Of a stretch of DNA of 64,000 nucleotides, positions 36,201 through 47,738 are shown piece by piece (the first letter of the stretch is position 1; the number at the start of each line of letters is the position of its first letter). Under the pieces are notes generated by a model. The model ran no database searches. It saw only the letters and a list, made by a program, of their open reading frames with translations, and was not told the origin of the DNA. Source of the stretch: Acridotheres tristis (Eukaryota > Chordata > Aves > Passeriformes > Sturnidae); NCBI GenBank assembly GCA_037013685.1, contig CM072889.1, forward strand, positions 5,341,976-5,405,975, read 5' to 3'. Both the position numbers and the translations under genes were made by a program.

Positions 36201-39200
36201 AGCATCCTGAGGGGACTGGAGCCAGCTCTGAGCCGAGAGCACATGCAGTCTGGTATTTTCCTGTGAAGAGTTACTCACTGCTCTTCAAACACTTCTGCTC
36301 TCTCCCTCTCTTAACTGCTGCAATCCTTTTAGTTTAACGTGTCCTTCCTGTATAAAAGGCACGTAGGAAATGATTTCTGTCTTCCCTGCCTATAAACCAT
36401 GCTGAGATTTGTTCGGTTTGTTGTCACATAAATGAGAAAAAACTTGTGTGTACGCCAGGAAATAAAAAATACCAATCTATTGTCTCTTTATATGGCTACT
36501 TTTGTCTGAAGATATTAAATCACCTTAGAACTATCAGTTAGCTGAATACAGATTTTACTGCATCTCGTAAGTTAAAAATTAGTGAAACAAAAAGATATTT
36601 CAGATTCTAATCCATATTTTTGTTGCCCTTTTTTGTTCCTCTGTGCCCTCCTCCCTTTCCAAAGATTTCCAGAGTTTAGTGAACTTTCTCTCAGACTGCA
36701 TATACATATATATATATCACATACATATATATGCATAATTTGATCATCATACTTACAAATCCCTAACTTCAGGGAGTCACGAAGCTGGACCACACTGGCA
36801 TATACCTTTCTACTTCAAATAAAAGCACATTCCTGCAAAAAGGATGTTTGCATGAACTGCAGTGTAATGCATTTTCTGTATTGTAGAGAGCTCAAAAGAT
36901 TTCCATATTTTTTTAAATATTCAATTCTTCACATATCCAGGACTGCAGCTGTTCTCAAGATTTTGGTAGGAGGGAGAAGGGGGATTAAGGTCATTCAATC
37001 TGGATGCTGTTGTTGCCATTTAGATAGACTAGGGCAAACTAATACTTTGACCTTGAATGAAAAGTTCTTTAAAAAAGTTCTTAAAAGTTCCTGTGATATT
37101 TTGGATATACCTTTATATATTCCAGCCACTTTGCTGTCTGGCAGAAAAGTTAGATTAAAATTATATTAATATTTGAAGTTCACCTTTAGTGGAATCTACA
37201 CAGACACAATTGTCCGCTGTCTAACAAACCAAACAGTACCTTCTCGTCCTTAAGAATGTTCTTAAAATCATTGTTCCATGTATTTTCTGTGCTTTGTTGG
37301 ATTAAGACAAAGTACTCAGAGCTGCTAAGCGCTCAGTGCTGCTCTAGGGAATTTCTTCATGAGGGATGTCAAATACTTTTATGTCATGAACTAGCTGAAA
37401 AATCATCATCATGATGTTGTGGGTGCCTTTCTTATGGGTAGGTTTATCTCAATGAGTGTCTCTGTACTGTCATTTTAATACGTTTCTCATTACTATCACT
37501 CTGGTTCAATGCAAAAAAAAAAAAGTTTCTGCTGTCTGAGTGACAGAATTATCTAAATTGTTGTGTTCCTTGGTTTAGCACTGCAATTCATAATGCTTTG
37601 AGGCAATTTGTTTCCCATTGCACCATAAATTAATGCTCTATATTTGTTTCTAGTGGTTTTATTTCAGTCAGAAACTTTTTAATGGGGGCTGGGCAATTAT
37701 TTGTCCTCCTAGATCTATGAAAACCTTTCCCTGATGTCAGTTGCCTTTGTAACGCCCTCAGAAGAATATGAACAAGATTTTCAGCAGCAGTGGGAGGACC
37801 TTCAATTTCCATTAATTTCAATTTCTTCCTTCTTAATTGCTTTGATGTTTTAAAAAGTCATATTTTCATGACTGTTATGAGAGTAGTATTGACCGATCAC
37901 CCCACAGTGTTTGTGGTTGCTCCACCTCCCCCAGCTTTCTTTCTTCTGTAGCATTTTACATTGAGCTACTTGAGCTCTTTGGAAATGCAATATTTCAGTG
38001 GAAATAATGGCATTCATGAATGCAATTATTCATTTTCACAGGAATCTCTTTGCTGCTCTCCAACTGAGTTTGATACCACCATCACAGAAAGACACAAATA
38101 TTCAGCAATTATTTTATTTTTAAAATGATAATTAATTTTTAAAAAATGTATTTTATTAGCTATGAACTGCTAGTTATGTTAAATTCTTTCTGAATTCTTA
38201 TGATATTTTTGGTCAGTAGCAGAAAAGGTATTATGCTGTCATTTAATTGGTTTGCTTTAACAGTAAATCATTCTGTATAAATAGATTTAGGTAGATGAAA
38301 ATAGATTATTCTGGGGTCAAAATCAGAATTAACATATGAAATATATTTAGGTGTGTTACTTAGTAACTTGAAAATTTTCAGTGTTCAGTAATTCCATGCT
38401 ATAGTAAAAGAGATGATTCATCTAAATCTACTGCACGATCAATTTGTAACAACAAATAGATGACTATTTCAACACTGTTGAATTATCTATGGAAAATGGT
38501 GTAACTGTGTAAAATTAACTTTTCATATGAGGCATCTTCTGAAAAACATTAATGTTATTTCCCAGTTTTACATGAAGGTGCCAGTTCAGGAAAGTATATA
38601 AATGTTAATGGGAAATTATAAATTATCTGGGGACTAACTGAAAGCCTGGAGGTCACTGTAGTTCTGTTCTTGACATATTTTCAAAACTTCAGTCACAACG
38701 GTTAATAAATCCAAAGGTGTTTGGTTGATAAAGGACAGAGTGTAGAAAGTGCTCATACTGCAGTTCACAGTCTGGAAGTTTGGGGCCATACAAACATCTA
38801 TAGCAGGATGTGGGGGGGGATGTTCCAGAAAAAAATTCCCTGGATTTCTGCCGTGTTTTGTGAACTCTCAAGCGTGTACTACTTAGAGAGAGCTGGCTTT
38901 CCTCTACTCTCTTTTAACAAGTGCTGCGTTTGTATCGAAATGGAAAAGTAGAAACCTCATAAAATACATAAGTAAATAAATAACAAAAAGAAATGTTAAA
39001 AAAAGATTTTATTCTTAACACATTATAAACTGCCTGTTATAATCTGTATTACAGGAGGTTAAAGCAGCACACGACTGATGCATTTTGATTTTACTGATCT
39101 GTTGCGAGAGAAATTCACTCTTTCTGACAGGATAGAGGATGTGGATGCAAAACTGCTCTATCAAAATATCTTCTATCCCACTGACTTAGGATCACATGCA

Positions 39201-41024
39201 GCTGAGCATGATACACATTTATAGGTAATGGATGTACAGAGTTTTCTGGGAAGGTCAGTGAAGGTCATGGAAGCCTGATGTTTATGCCAGGGCATTGCAA
39301 TTCCTGGTAAATACCTGGATGTATTGCTAGTATTTAGACCTGTAAGTCACAGGGAAATAGATGCTCAAACGGACTTAGAATTAGCTCAGTCTGAAACCAA
39401 AAATGATACTGCCACACTAGGTGGGTTTTGAAGAAAAACCAGCTTCAAGTTCTGATTTTATACTAGCTGGACTTGTCTGCATGATGCTCTATCATCTAGA
39501 AATGCCTAAATTTGGAGGAGTAATTCTGATGATACTGGGGGATTATTATCTTCTTTTCTCTCCTGTCACCAAAATAAATGCATGACATAATCATTAGAAT
39601 GACAAGAAAATGAGAGGAGCATAAAATCAGAAACTGGGTAGTTTTGCTAGCAATGTTTCTTGGTTTTGGTTAGGAACTGCAGTACATTATATATAAGATC
39701 CTTGTTATTGATTAAAGTTCAGTTAAAACTGAAGAAAATGGATTCAGAAGCCTACTGTCATGTGTATCTATTCTGGGAATGGGTTTTATAGTGTATGCTT
39801 ATAAAAATCTATCTACTCCTTGCCACAAAGGGAGGATGTAATCGTAATTCTTCAATTTACAGATTATGCAGGGAGTGATTAAGCATGTGTATTTTGTGAT
39901 AGGTGTAAATTAAAAATAAATGTCAAATACACAGAAAGCAATTCTCTGAGTGTTTTTGTAGATATGCAATTGCCTTTTTTAGCTGAAAAAAAATTAGATA
40001 TCCAGAAAAAAACTGTTGTACTTTAACAATATTTACAACTTATACAAGATTCTCCTAACACCTAAAGACAGATAAATACTAATAAACAAAATTAATAAGA
40101 TTGGTGTGAATCCCCTGAAGTTTGTTACATCAACCCTCATGAAGTACCTTGTTTGCAAAAGTATGAATGATGACACGATGCACTATTTTTAGAGGATATC
40201 TGGGTGCTGTATGAATGCCTGAATTTGAACTGGGACAAAGGTAGTCATGCTCACATCTGCTGCACAGTGTTTGTTATTTAGTGTTCTCAATATTCCTGCT
40301 GAGGATGTTTCAGGCATCTGTTTGGACAGCAGAAAAAAGAGGAGTTGCTTGGCTTAGATCACAAATCACTGTGAATAACAGCTAGCAGGCAGTCAAAGAG
40401 AACAGTTTGGAGCTCCTCAGGAGGGCTGAAATGTATTCACCAAACCTTTACCTTTATCATTGGATGTAACAGAAATATCTGTTTGCCAGTTACACAATCC
40501 CAAGGGTTACCTTTCCTTATTGATTCATTATCAACCTACCCCCACCACGATATTATCAACTCCCTACTACAAGGGTATAGATTAATGTAAAGCAAGACTC
40601 ACAAATATTTGCAGTTGAATTTATCCATCTTTATATTATTTATCTATAACTCTTGTCTTAAAACAGCAAATCAGGAACAAACAAGAAATATAATCTAAGA
40701 CTTCTGATTCTGCTTCTCCAGATCTTAGTAGTTTTGGTGTCTATTCTGTTATCTGTATAGTAAATTCAATTGCATTAGAGGGAGTATTAAGCTCAAAGAA
40801 CTGCAAGATTGTAATAACACAATCTTATTTAGTCCATAAATATAACTTTTAAAATAAAGAATTCAGAAAGCACTAGTATGAAATTTTTCATATGTCAACT
40901 CACTATTTTCCTATTTAGTCCACTGCATCTATCTCTTAAAAGTCTAATGCATAGTTTTTACTAAGAGGCAGCAGCTCTGTATTGACTGGAACGTCTTCCA
41001 TGATCTGATTTGATTGCATGGAAA
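33260..41024. other. Host noncoding DNA
   Basis: A+T-rich sequence without recognisable exons. A more GC-rich patch at about 35950-36270 has open frames on both strands, but these look like composition effects. I recognise no interspersed repeat here. Confidence 0.55.
36701..36734. repeat. TA/CATA microsatellite
   Basis: Interrupted (TA)n with CATA steps, about 34 bp. Confidence 0.75.
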
Positions 41025-41030
41025 ATAAAG

Positions 41031-41687
41031 TGACACGGCCCGCCTTCTCCACCCCGCTCCGACTCGCCCAGCTAGCTCCTGAAGGCCAGACCAGTGCCAA
41101 GAGTGGCCCACTTCCAGGATTCAGGGGAACCTGGAATGTGGGTAGGGCTCTGAACCCTCACGGCCGTACACGCGTCCGGGGAGGAGCAAAGGATCGAGAG
41201 AGAGTCCTTCTGAGGTTCCGGGGAAGCGGGATTTATTGAGGGAGAGAGGAAAATCCGGATCGGGGGAAGGGAACCACAGAAAGCAGGGAACACAGGTGTA
41301 CAGCAACTTAAATAGGGGCCCTCCCCCAAGGGAGGGTACAATACAGCACCAATGGCTACAGTTTGGGGGTGTAACATAAGGCAGGGCTGATTATACATAC
41401 GACGAATAGGGGGAAACATAGGCGGGGAAATACATGTAACATCAAATCATATGCTAAGAAGGGGATGACTGATACAGAAGATACTAGAAGGATAGGGGGG
41501 GCTAGGAGGGATTGACAGTCTTCGGGGCAGGGACTAGAGTGAGGGACAGGGAAGGTACTGGAAGGTGGGTTGGGGCTTGGGTTGATTGATCAAGGGAAGG
41601 CGGGAATTAGGGCAACTGAATTATAACGGGGGGGGTACAAACAATAGAACAAAACATCTAGTAACAATAAAATAACGCAATACAACA
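41031..41687 (-). repeat. 3' LTR of ERVK element
   Basis: The 657-bp LTR reads TGTTGTATTGCG to GGGCCGTGTCA on the minus strand. TATTTAA is complementary to 41308-41314, and AATAAA is complementary to 41232-41237. It is nearly identical to the 43744-44399 copy, with most differences clustered near 41240-41262. Confidence 0.92.
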
Positions 41688-41705
41688 TCTCCCCCTTTTC
41701 TTTTT
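41688..41705 (-). other. ERVK polypurine tract
   Basis: On the minus strand an 18-base all-purine run, AAAAAGAAAAGGGGGAGA, directly abuts the 3' LTR start TGTTGT. This is the plus-strand primer position. Confidence 0.85.
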
Positions 41706-41850
41706 AAGATTAAGTTGATGGTACCAGTGTGGGGGAGACACCTTTGAAAGTAATCTTAAAAACTGAAATGGTAGGGGAAATAGGAAACAAGACTGACATC
41801 ATTAACAGAACTGTTCAAAATGTAGAAGTGAACCATCCCGATAAAGTCCT

Positions 41851-42090
41851 TTAGTGTTTCAGATTTGCTTCTGCTGACTTCACCTGAGTGTCTTGATGTC
41901 GGTGATGGTGAAGACGACTTTTGTGCTGCACACAGATATCCTTAGGGTCCACCGGAGACAGGGTTGCATCCTCCACGGGGTGCTCCAAGTACAGGGAGCA
42001 TCCCGAGGAGGTCATGGGGATGGGGAAGGGTTTGCAGGGGGAACCCCAGGGGCGCTTAGGGTATTTTGAAGGAAAGGGGAGGTTATCCTT
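41851..42090 (-). CDS. Short open frame after a splice acceptor, unknown product
   Basis: On the minus strand a pyrimidine-rich run ends in TTTTCTTTTAG (AG complementary to 42092-42091). From the next base the frame is open for 79 codons to TAA 41853-41851. The first ATG in it is at 42015-42013 and gives 54 residues: MTSSGCSLYLEHPVED near the start, a basic His-rich KSRLHHHRHQD stretch, and NLKH at the end. There is no membrane segment, so it is not an env remnant with a fusion or transmembrane part. It could be a spliced accessory-like product or just the chance-open stub of a deleted env exon. I do not recognise the sequence. Confidence 0.4.
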   Translation of the reverse strand, partial: KDNLPFPSKYPKRPWGSPCKPFPIPMTSSGCSLYLEHPVEDATLSPVDPKDICVQHKSRLHHHRHQDTQVKSAEANLKH

Positions 42091-42202
42091 CTAAAAGAAA
42101 AGAGGCAACATAATTCACATAACACTTTAGGGAATTGGGGAAAAAGGGTTTAGGAAAGGATTCTGAAAGGGGGGTGTCTGAGCCAGCCGAGGACTGTTCA
42201 TG

Positions 42203-43324
42203 TCAAATGGAGGAGCGTCTTCGACGACGCAAGGAGGCGACCTTTACGTCCTTTAGGATTGGCCCCGGCTGAGACCTGTGTATACTGTCAGCCAGAGCCA
42301 AGCCCAAGGGGGGATGTGGATCCCATTCTTGGATCCTCTGTCGCCTCCAGTAAACGTCCTCCCCCGAGTCCCCCTGACAGCCTGCCTCATTTTTCTCCTC
42401 ACACGAGGCAGCACTGAGCTCCGCTCTTTTTTGTTCCTCCCGAGATGACCCTCCTTCAGGATCACAACAGGAGGGGCCTGCTGGGGGCGGAGCTGAATGA
42501 CATAATTGGGTGGACTCTGACATGGGGAAAGGACAGAGGGTGGTAACTGGGGAAGGGAATGGACTGGGATAAGGATCAAGGGGAGGATCCGAGGGGGAAG
42601 AAAGGGATGGGCCAGGAGGAGGAGCACAAGGGGACGACCACGCCACATGGTCGATGCCCTCTTGTGCTCCAGGGATAGGGGCGCCATTTCGTGGCTCAGG
42701 GTAAGATGCAAGGGTGGGTCCCGGGGTAGGAGCAGGTGCGAGGATAGGGGTGAAAACCGGAGATGGAACTGGGGTAATAACTGGGGAAACTGGGGAAAAA
42801 GGTTTCAGGGCAGAGGGATTTAGGAAAGGATCCCTGGCAGCAGGGCCCTTGCTGCCAGGGCTAGGGAACTGGGGAGCCTGCGGGGGGCCAGGCGAGCAGT
42901 GGCTGGTTTCCCTGGCCAGGCTCGCCTGCGATCATTGCCGGGCTGCCCCGCCCAGATCCCCCGGTATAGGGATTGAGGGGTCGGGAAAAGGGAAAGGAGA
43001 GACAGGGTAAACTGGGGAGGTTCGCTTTGGCTTACTGTCCACTCCCTTATTCTCTTTTAGAACAGACCGAATTGTAAAAAACAACACAATGAATTTTCCA
43101 ACTGAATAGTCCCCCTGGGCCCCTAACTCTGATAACCTCAAGCCCACCGCATCCCAAAAGGGGACAGTTTTTACACTTTGAGGGGACACTTCAGGAAAAT
43201 GCAAAACAAGCCATCTAACGAACTTTTTTAAACTTCCCTTAGAAAAATTTTTCTTCCCTCCCACCAGGGTACCCACAACTTGGTTGTAAATCTCTCTCTG
43301 CTGCACCGACAATTTAGCACCCAT
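42203..43324 (-). pseudogene. gag: ERVK gag matrix and proline-rich region, truncated
   Basis: The minus-strand ATG at 43324-43322 starts MGAKLSVQQREIYNQVV, a Gag matrix start with Gly-2 available for myristoylation. The first 100 residues are a compact matrix-like domain (FVRWLVLHFPEVS, FWDAVGLRLSEL, GKFIVLFFTIRSV). Codon 131 is TGA (42934-42932, context CAATGA), possibly a decayed CpG codon. The same frame then stays open through a long Pro/Ser-rich stretch to TGA 42205-42203, ending in a run of five Arg. No capsid homology region or zinc knuckle is present, so gag is both interrupted and truncated. A Gag fragment of this kind could at most contribute the matrix. Confidence 0.75.
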
Positions 43325-43521
43325 ACTCTGATCTTACTGGTCGGCACAGCAAAATCCACCCCTGCCTGCAGCAAAGGACAACTTAAAAAACTAAAAATAA
43401 GGGCTCGGGGAACCACCTAGGGCTAGAGCCCGTTGCCCCCTCCTGGGGCAATGCTCCCTGCCCTCACCATGGGGTGGCCAGCCCCGGTAAGTCCCTTTCA
43501 CCCCTAGGGTCCCTGGGGGAT

Positions 43522-43527
43522 ACTTAC
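43522..43527 (-). promoter_or_regulatory. Candidate major splice donor in ERVK leader
   Basis: The minus strand reads GCAGC followed by GTAAGTAT, a full match to the +1 to +6 donor consensus. It lies between the primer site and the gag ATG, where retroviral major donors sit. The matching acceptor candidate is at 42091-42092. Confidence 0.6.
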
Positions 43528-43723
43528 GCTGCCGTGGTCCCGAGCGTGGTGCTGCAGACAAGGTCTCCTCCCCCGAGGACAGCCCTCCTGGTGCTGGAAG
43601 GTTGTTGTCCTCACCCCCGGGAATGCTGCCGGAATCAGCCTGCTGTCACCGGGGTAGCTAACGGCCAAGACTTCCAGATCCTCGGATCCTTGGAAGTTCT
43701 TCGTGGGGTCACTCCATCGAATG

Positions 43724-43741
43724 GCCCCGCGTCGGGCGTCA
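43724..43741 (-). other. ERVK primer-binding site, tRNA-Lys type
   Basis: On the minus strand, two bases after the 5' LTR, TGACGCCCGACGCGGGGC matches the Lys-1,2-type site at 15 of 18 positions. The third base departs from the usual TGG, which suggests decay or a variant primer. Confidence 0.7.
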
Positions 43742-43743
43742 GC

Positions 43744-44399
43744 TGACTCGGCCCGCCTTCTCCACCCCGCTCCGACTCGCCCAGCTAGCTCCTGAAGGCC
43801 AGACCAGTGCCAAGAGTGGCCCACTTCCAGGATTCAGGGGAACCTGGAATGTGGGTAGGGCTCTGAACCCTCACGGCCGTACACGCGTCCGGGGAGGAGC
43901 AAAGGATCGAGAGAGAGTCCTTCTGAGGTTCCGGGGAAGCGGGATTTATTGAGGGAGGGAGGACAACCGGAATCGGGGGAAGGGAACCACAGAAAGCAGG
44001 GAACACAGGTGTACAGCAACTTAAATAGGGGCCCTCCCCCAAGGGAGGGTACAATACAGCACCAATGGCTACAGTTTGGGGGTGTAACATAAGGCAGGGC
44101 TGATTATACATACGACGAATAGGGGGAAACATAGGCGGGGAAATACATGTAACATCAAATCATATGCTAAGAAGGGGATGACTGATACAGAAGATACTAG
44201 AAGGATGGGGGGGCTAGGAGGGATTGACAGTCTTCGGGGCAGGGACTAGAGCGAGGGACAGGGAAGGTACTGGAAGGTGGGTTGGGGCTTGGGTTGATTG
44301 ATCAAGGGAAGGCGGGAATTAGGGCAACTGAATTATAACGGGGGGGGTACAAACAATAGAACAAAACATCTAGTAACAATAAAATAACGCAATACAACA
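43744..44399 (-). repeat. 5' LTR of ERVK element
   Basis: The 656-bp LTR reads TGTTGTATTGCG to GGGCCGAGTCA on the minus strand. The TATA box TATTTAA is complementary to 44021-44027, and the poly(A) signal AATAAA is complementary to 43945-43950. These sit about 70 bp apart, giving a short R region. Confidence 0.92.
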
Positions 44400-44405
44400 A
44401 TAAAG

Positions 44406-45124
44406 AACACAGTACTGAGCAGATTCCTTGGATACTGAAAAAAGAGCAAGTTTAGTAATTTTGAAGAGAGGAGCAAGTAAAATGTGATATTTCCTGGGTA
44501 TCTGGCTCTTGGTAGAGGTTAACATCATCCCAGTATTTAACTCTTTCCCAGGTAATAAAATTAGAGGCCCTGAGTTTAATATTCATACCTCTATCTGTTG
44601 AAAAAAGCACAAAATCAAAAAAGGAGTTAAAATCCTGAGCTGCCGGGGCAAAATGTCAATGTAAATGTTGTAAAAATTTCCCACCACAATGTTTTTCATG
44701 CAAAGCCTGGACCATTAAAAAATGTCCCTAATCTAATTACAGACTTCCTTAAACAGTTACATATGTGTAGAATTATATAAAGGGTTATACAGACTGATTG
44801 TTTCTTTCTCACCTTCTCCTTCATCTGTTGTGGAATCAGATGTCCACATCTCTTCTGTCTACAAACAGTTGTGAAAAATGTGTGATCTGGGCTTTGTTAA
44901 ATTATTAACTCCCAAGAAAAGTAGCTGACCAAGAAATTGCGTCTATTCTCCTTGTTGTACCTCGGCTGCAAAGAATATGTCAGAATAATTACCGAAGGAG
45001 AGAGAAAAACAAATTACTTTCATTGAATTGCTATGAATCCTTTTTAAAATAAGGTGCAATTGACTAAAGCATTATTTATTTTCAAGTCCTGTAATTGTTC
45101 TATTGTCATGGAAGCTTATCCGAA
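44406..45124. other. Host DNA between ERVK and ERVL copy 2
   Basis: About 720 bp of A+T-rich sequence with no recognisable feature. It separates two independent retroviral insertions. Confidence 0.6.
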
Positions 45125-45129
45125 GTACC

Positions 45130-45851
45130 TGTTGGGGGTTGGATTGTTCCCCTTTTCTTTCTGTGGAATTCTTCCCATTGTTATGCTAAGTAATTGTGGC
45201 TACACCTTGAAACGACAGATAATGCTGTCTCGTAGGGGGGTGGGTGGAGGGGGAGGGGGGGCGGAACCGGAAAAGGAAAGGTGGGAGAGGGGTCTGGAGC
45301 AGGGGCTCTCACTTTCGCTTGGCTCGTGGAGTGGAAAGACAGCCTGGGCTTCGCTCTGGCATCCCCCCTGCCATCCAAGCACTGAGATCCACGCTCCCTG
45401 CCTTTGGACCTCACTCTGCTGCTCTCTCATCTCACCCTACTATCTCCGGACACTCTGCTGAGCACCACGACCGACACCGTGAAGGGGGGGAGTCACTTTC
45501 CCACCCCGCTCACCTCTGGGCCTCCGCCGCCATCACTCCAGCCCTCTTCAACTGCGCGGAACCTGCCCTGTCCCCACAGCACCGGTAACTGAGCGCAGGG
45601 AGACAGCCTGAGGCCAAAAGGGACTGGAGCGGAGCTAGACTGTTCTGTTCTGTTGCCAATTTTCATAGCTGTTGTTGTTTTCTGCCTTGTTAGATACCAG
45701 TAAAGAACTGTTATTCACATCCCCATATCTCCTGCCTGAAAGCGTCTGATTTGGACCTAAAATAATTAAAAGGGAGGGGTGTTGCACTCTGCATTGCAGA
45801 AAAGGGGCTCCTGCTTTTCCTTAGACCATACCTGTCTTTCAAACCAAGACA
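45130..45851 (+). repeat. 5' LTR of ERVL copy 2
   Basis: The LTR is 722 bp, TG to CA. It shares element-specific variants with its own 3' LTR (CCATCACTCCAG, CTTCGCTCT, GGGCTCCTGC, three T in CTGTCTTTCAAA). It shares position-specific variants with the 5' LTR of copy 1 (G at 45232, GAGCAGGGG near 45298, A at 45605 and 45741). The poly(A) signal candidate AGTAAA is near 45700. Confidence 0.93.
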
Positions 45852-45856
45852 GATTT

Positions 45857-45874
45857 TGGCGCCCAAAACGTGGA
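45857..45874 (+). other. Primer-binding site of ERVL copy 2
   Basis: Identical to the copy 1 site (TGGCGCCCAAAACGTGGA), five bases after the LTR end; Lys-like with two extra A. Confidence 0.65.
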
Positions 45875-45955
45875 GCATTGCCTGAGGGCATTGAGAGAGG
45901 GGTAGAAAAGGGAATAACAGTTCTTGAATTACCCAAGCTTGTGGTAGGTGACACC

Positions 45956-47101
45956 ATGCTGTCCAGCTTACCCTGGATTGGCCTTCATGTGGTCACTGCT
46001 ATATCTCTCCCATTTGCAAGCCCTTTTTTAAACATGAGTTTCATAACCAAGGTTACTGTGGCTATTACCCGGTTTATTATGTGGGTTGATCAGTTGAGGA
46101 ATTCATGGATTTTTAATTTTCTCTGGAAGATGGCCACATGGATTCAGAGCTATCGCACTCTAAGTGTGTGTTTCTGGGGCTACTTCAATAATGGTACTTA
46201 CTGTGAGGAAGTGGCAGCAGATGATATTTTTTCTCAACCCATCACAGGGTTTTTGAAGTTCACCCCACCAGTCTTCAAGGGGTTCCAATCCGCTTTAAAT
46301 GCTAATGACATTATATTGTGGCTAGTGTTGCTTATATTCCTGTTAAACCTGTTCTATCTAACATTCAGAGATAAGGGGAGATTGACTTGGATAACAACCC
46401 TGATACCTACCCCAGGGATTAGTGATGTTACCCCAGAGCCTGATCCTGTCCCAGAGACTAGGAAAGTTACCCCAGAGCCTGATCTTATCCCAGAGGCTAG
46501 GGATATTACCCCAGAGTTTGACCCTGCCCCACAGCCCACCTCGGAAAGGAACCACCCAGAATGGGTGGGGGTGCTAGCGAAGGAGATACGTGAGATGGGC
46601 CAGATGCTGAAGGAGTACCTCTCCCCAGCTGGTGAGAAACCCTCCCCCTGCCTTAAAGAGGGAGACTCTGATGGTGCAGCAGTGGGACCCACAGATGTTA
46701 CATCTGTCCAGGTTCCAGCTGAACTGCAAGGGCACTCACAGCCAGCAGCAGTTGCCCCTGTGGAAACTAGGAAGTCTAAGGTGAAAACAAGGCACCTAGA
46801 TAATAAGGGTCAGGAAGGGGGCCCCTCACAACCAGCAGGGGAGCCAGAAGTTGAGATCATCACTGAGTCCCTGTCATACGAGAGTCTCCGTAACCTGCAA
46901 AAAGACATTGTACGATGGGGCCGTGAGCCTTTTACAACCTGGTTACTGTGGGTCTGGGACCTTATGGGTACAGGTGTACAACTGGATGGTACTGAGGCAA
47001 TGAATTTGGGAGCCTTGACCCAGGACTCAAGTGTGGACCAGGTATTTGTAAGGGAGACAGTTCTACTTTCCCACTGGGAGCGACTTTTAATGAGTGTGTG
47101 A
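45956..47101 (+). pseudogene. gag: ERVL gag, copy 2, 5' part
   Basis: The same ATG and context as copy 1. The N-terminal hydrophobic and transmembrane region is almost identical; one visible change is AGE to ADD just after the CEEV block. The frame runs through a short repeat array and the capsid-like blocks to a private TGA at 47099-47101, where copy 1 has AGA. The reading frame also happens to be open upstream into the LTR (from 45779), which is not meaningful. Eighteen bases after the stop, the gene is split by a solo LTR. Confidence 0.83.
46427..46546 (+). repeat. Short gag repeat array, copy 2
   Basis: Two full 39-bp units (VTPEPDPVPETRK, VTPEPDLIPEARD) plus the diverged unit ITPEFDPAPQPTSE. 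Copy 1 has seven full units at the same place. Confidence 0.9.
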
Positions 47102-47119
47102 GAGAGATTTGTCCACAGG

Positions 47120-47733
47120 TGTCCTGGGGTACAATGCAACATTTGTGTATTCTATCACCATCTGTTCAAATGTGGGAGGGGTGGTGATCCTTATCTCTGT
47201 GGGAGATATCCTCTGCTGATGTGCCATCTGATAAGATTGGGGGATGATCATCGTTATCTATTCACAACCCATCCTTCCTCCAGGAGATATATTCCGTTAA
47301 TGGGCCAATAAGTCCTATTGTGTGACTGATAAGATTACATCATCCCATTGGGAGATGCCCCAGCCAGGGGCAGGAGCCAAGCCTTTCCTACCTAGATAAA
47401 AACTGGGGTTTGGGACACGAGGGCAGACCTTTCTACTGGATCCCAGAGGAAAGTCGGATCATTTCCACATCATCACTGGATCTTCGGAAGAAAACTGCAC
47501 CTTCTACAGCACTGCTTCAACTGAACCATATCTGTCATCCAGGAGGACTGCAGCCACCATTTATACGGACTGCTAACAACACCCTGACTGACAGGGTGTC
47601 AGGTTGTATTTCTGACTGTGTTGGTGGTTGTTTCTTTTATATTATTGCATGTATTTTATTTTTTCTCTTTTCTTCTATTAAATTGTATTACTGACTTGGA
47701 GTCTCGCATTGGTTTTACTTTCAAACCAATACA
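47120..47733 (+). mobile_element. Solo LTR of another ERV family nested in gag
   Basis: A 614-bp insert, TGTCCTGGGGTACA to CAAACCAATACA, flanked by exact duplication ACAGG (47115-47119, 47734-47738) that is single in copy 1. TATA-like ATAAAAA is at 47396-47402 and poly(A) signal ATTAAA at 47677-47682, giving a short R. The interior is unrelated to the ERVL and ERVK LTRs in this window. The 5-bp duplication fits ERVL or class I; the family is not assigned. Confidence 0.9.
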
Positions 47734-47738
47734 ACAGG

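Larger units (their letters stand above)
41031..44399 (-). mobile_element. Non-autonomous ERVK-like (class II) element
   Basis: Transcription would run on the minus strand: 5' LTR 44399-43744, primer site, leader with splice donor, partial gag, a 3' tail with splice acceptor, polypurine tract, 3' LTR 41687-41031. A 6-bp duplication ATAAAG (41025-41030 and 44400-44405) and a Lys-type primer site fit class II. The internal region is only 2056 bp; the rest of gag (capsid, nucleocapsid), pol and nearly all env are absent. The two LTRs differ at roughly eight sites, so this insertion looks younger than the ERVL LTR divergence suggests for those elements. Confidence 0.9.

Noticed and set aside
35772..36278. 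168-codon minus ORF and overlapping plus ORFs in a GC-rich patch
   Set aside because: Open on both strands owing to composition; no domain or splice evidence.
45779..45955. Upstream ATG extending copy 2 gag into the LTR
   Set aside because: The extension runs through LTR and primer site; copy 1 lacks it, and the ATG at 45956 matches copy 1.
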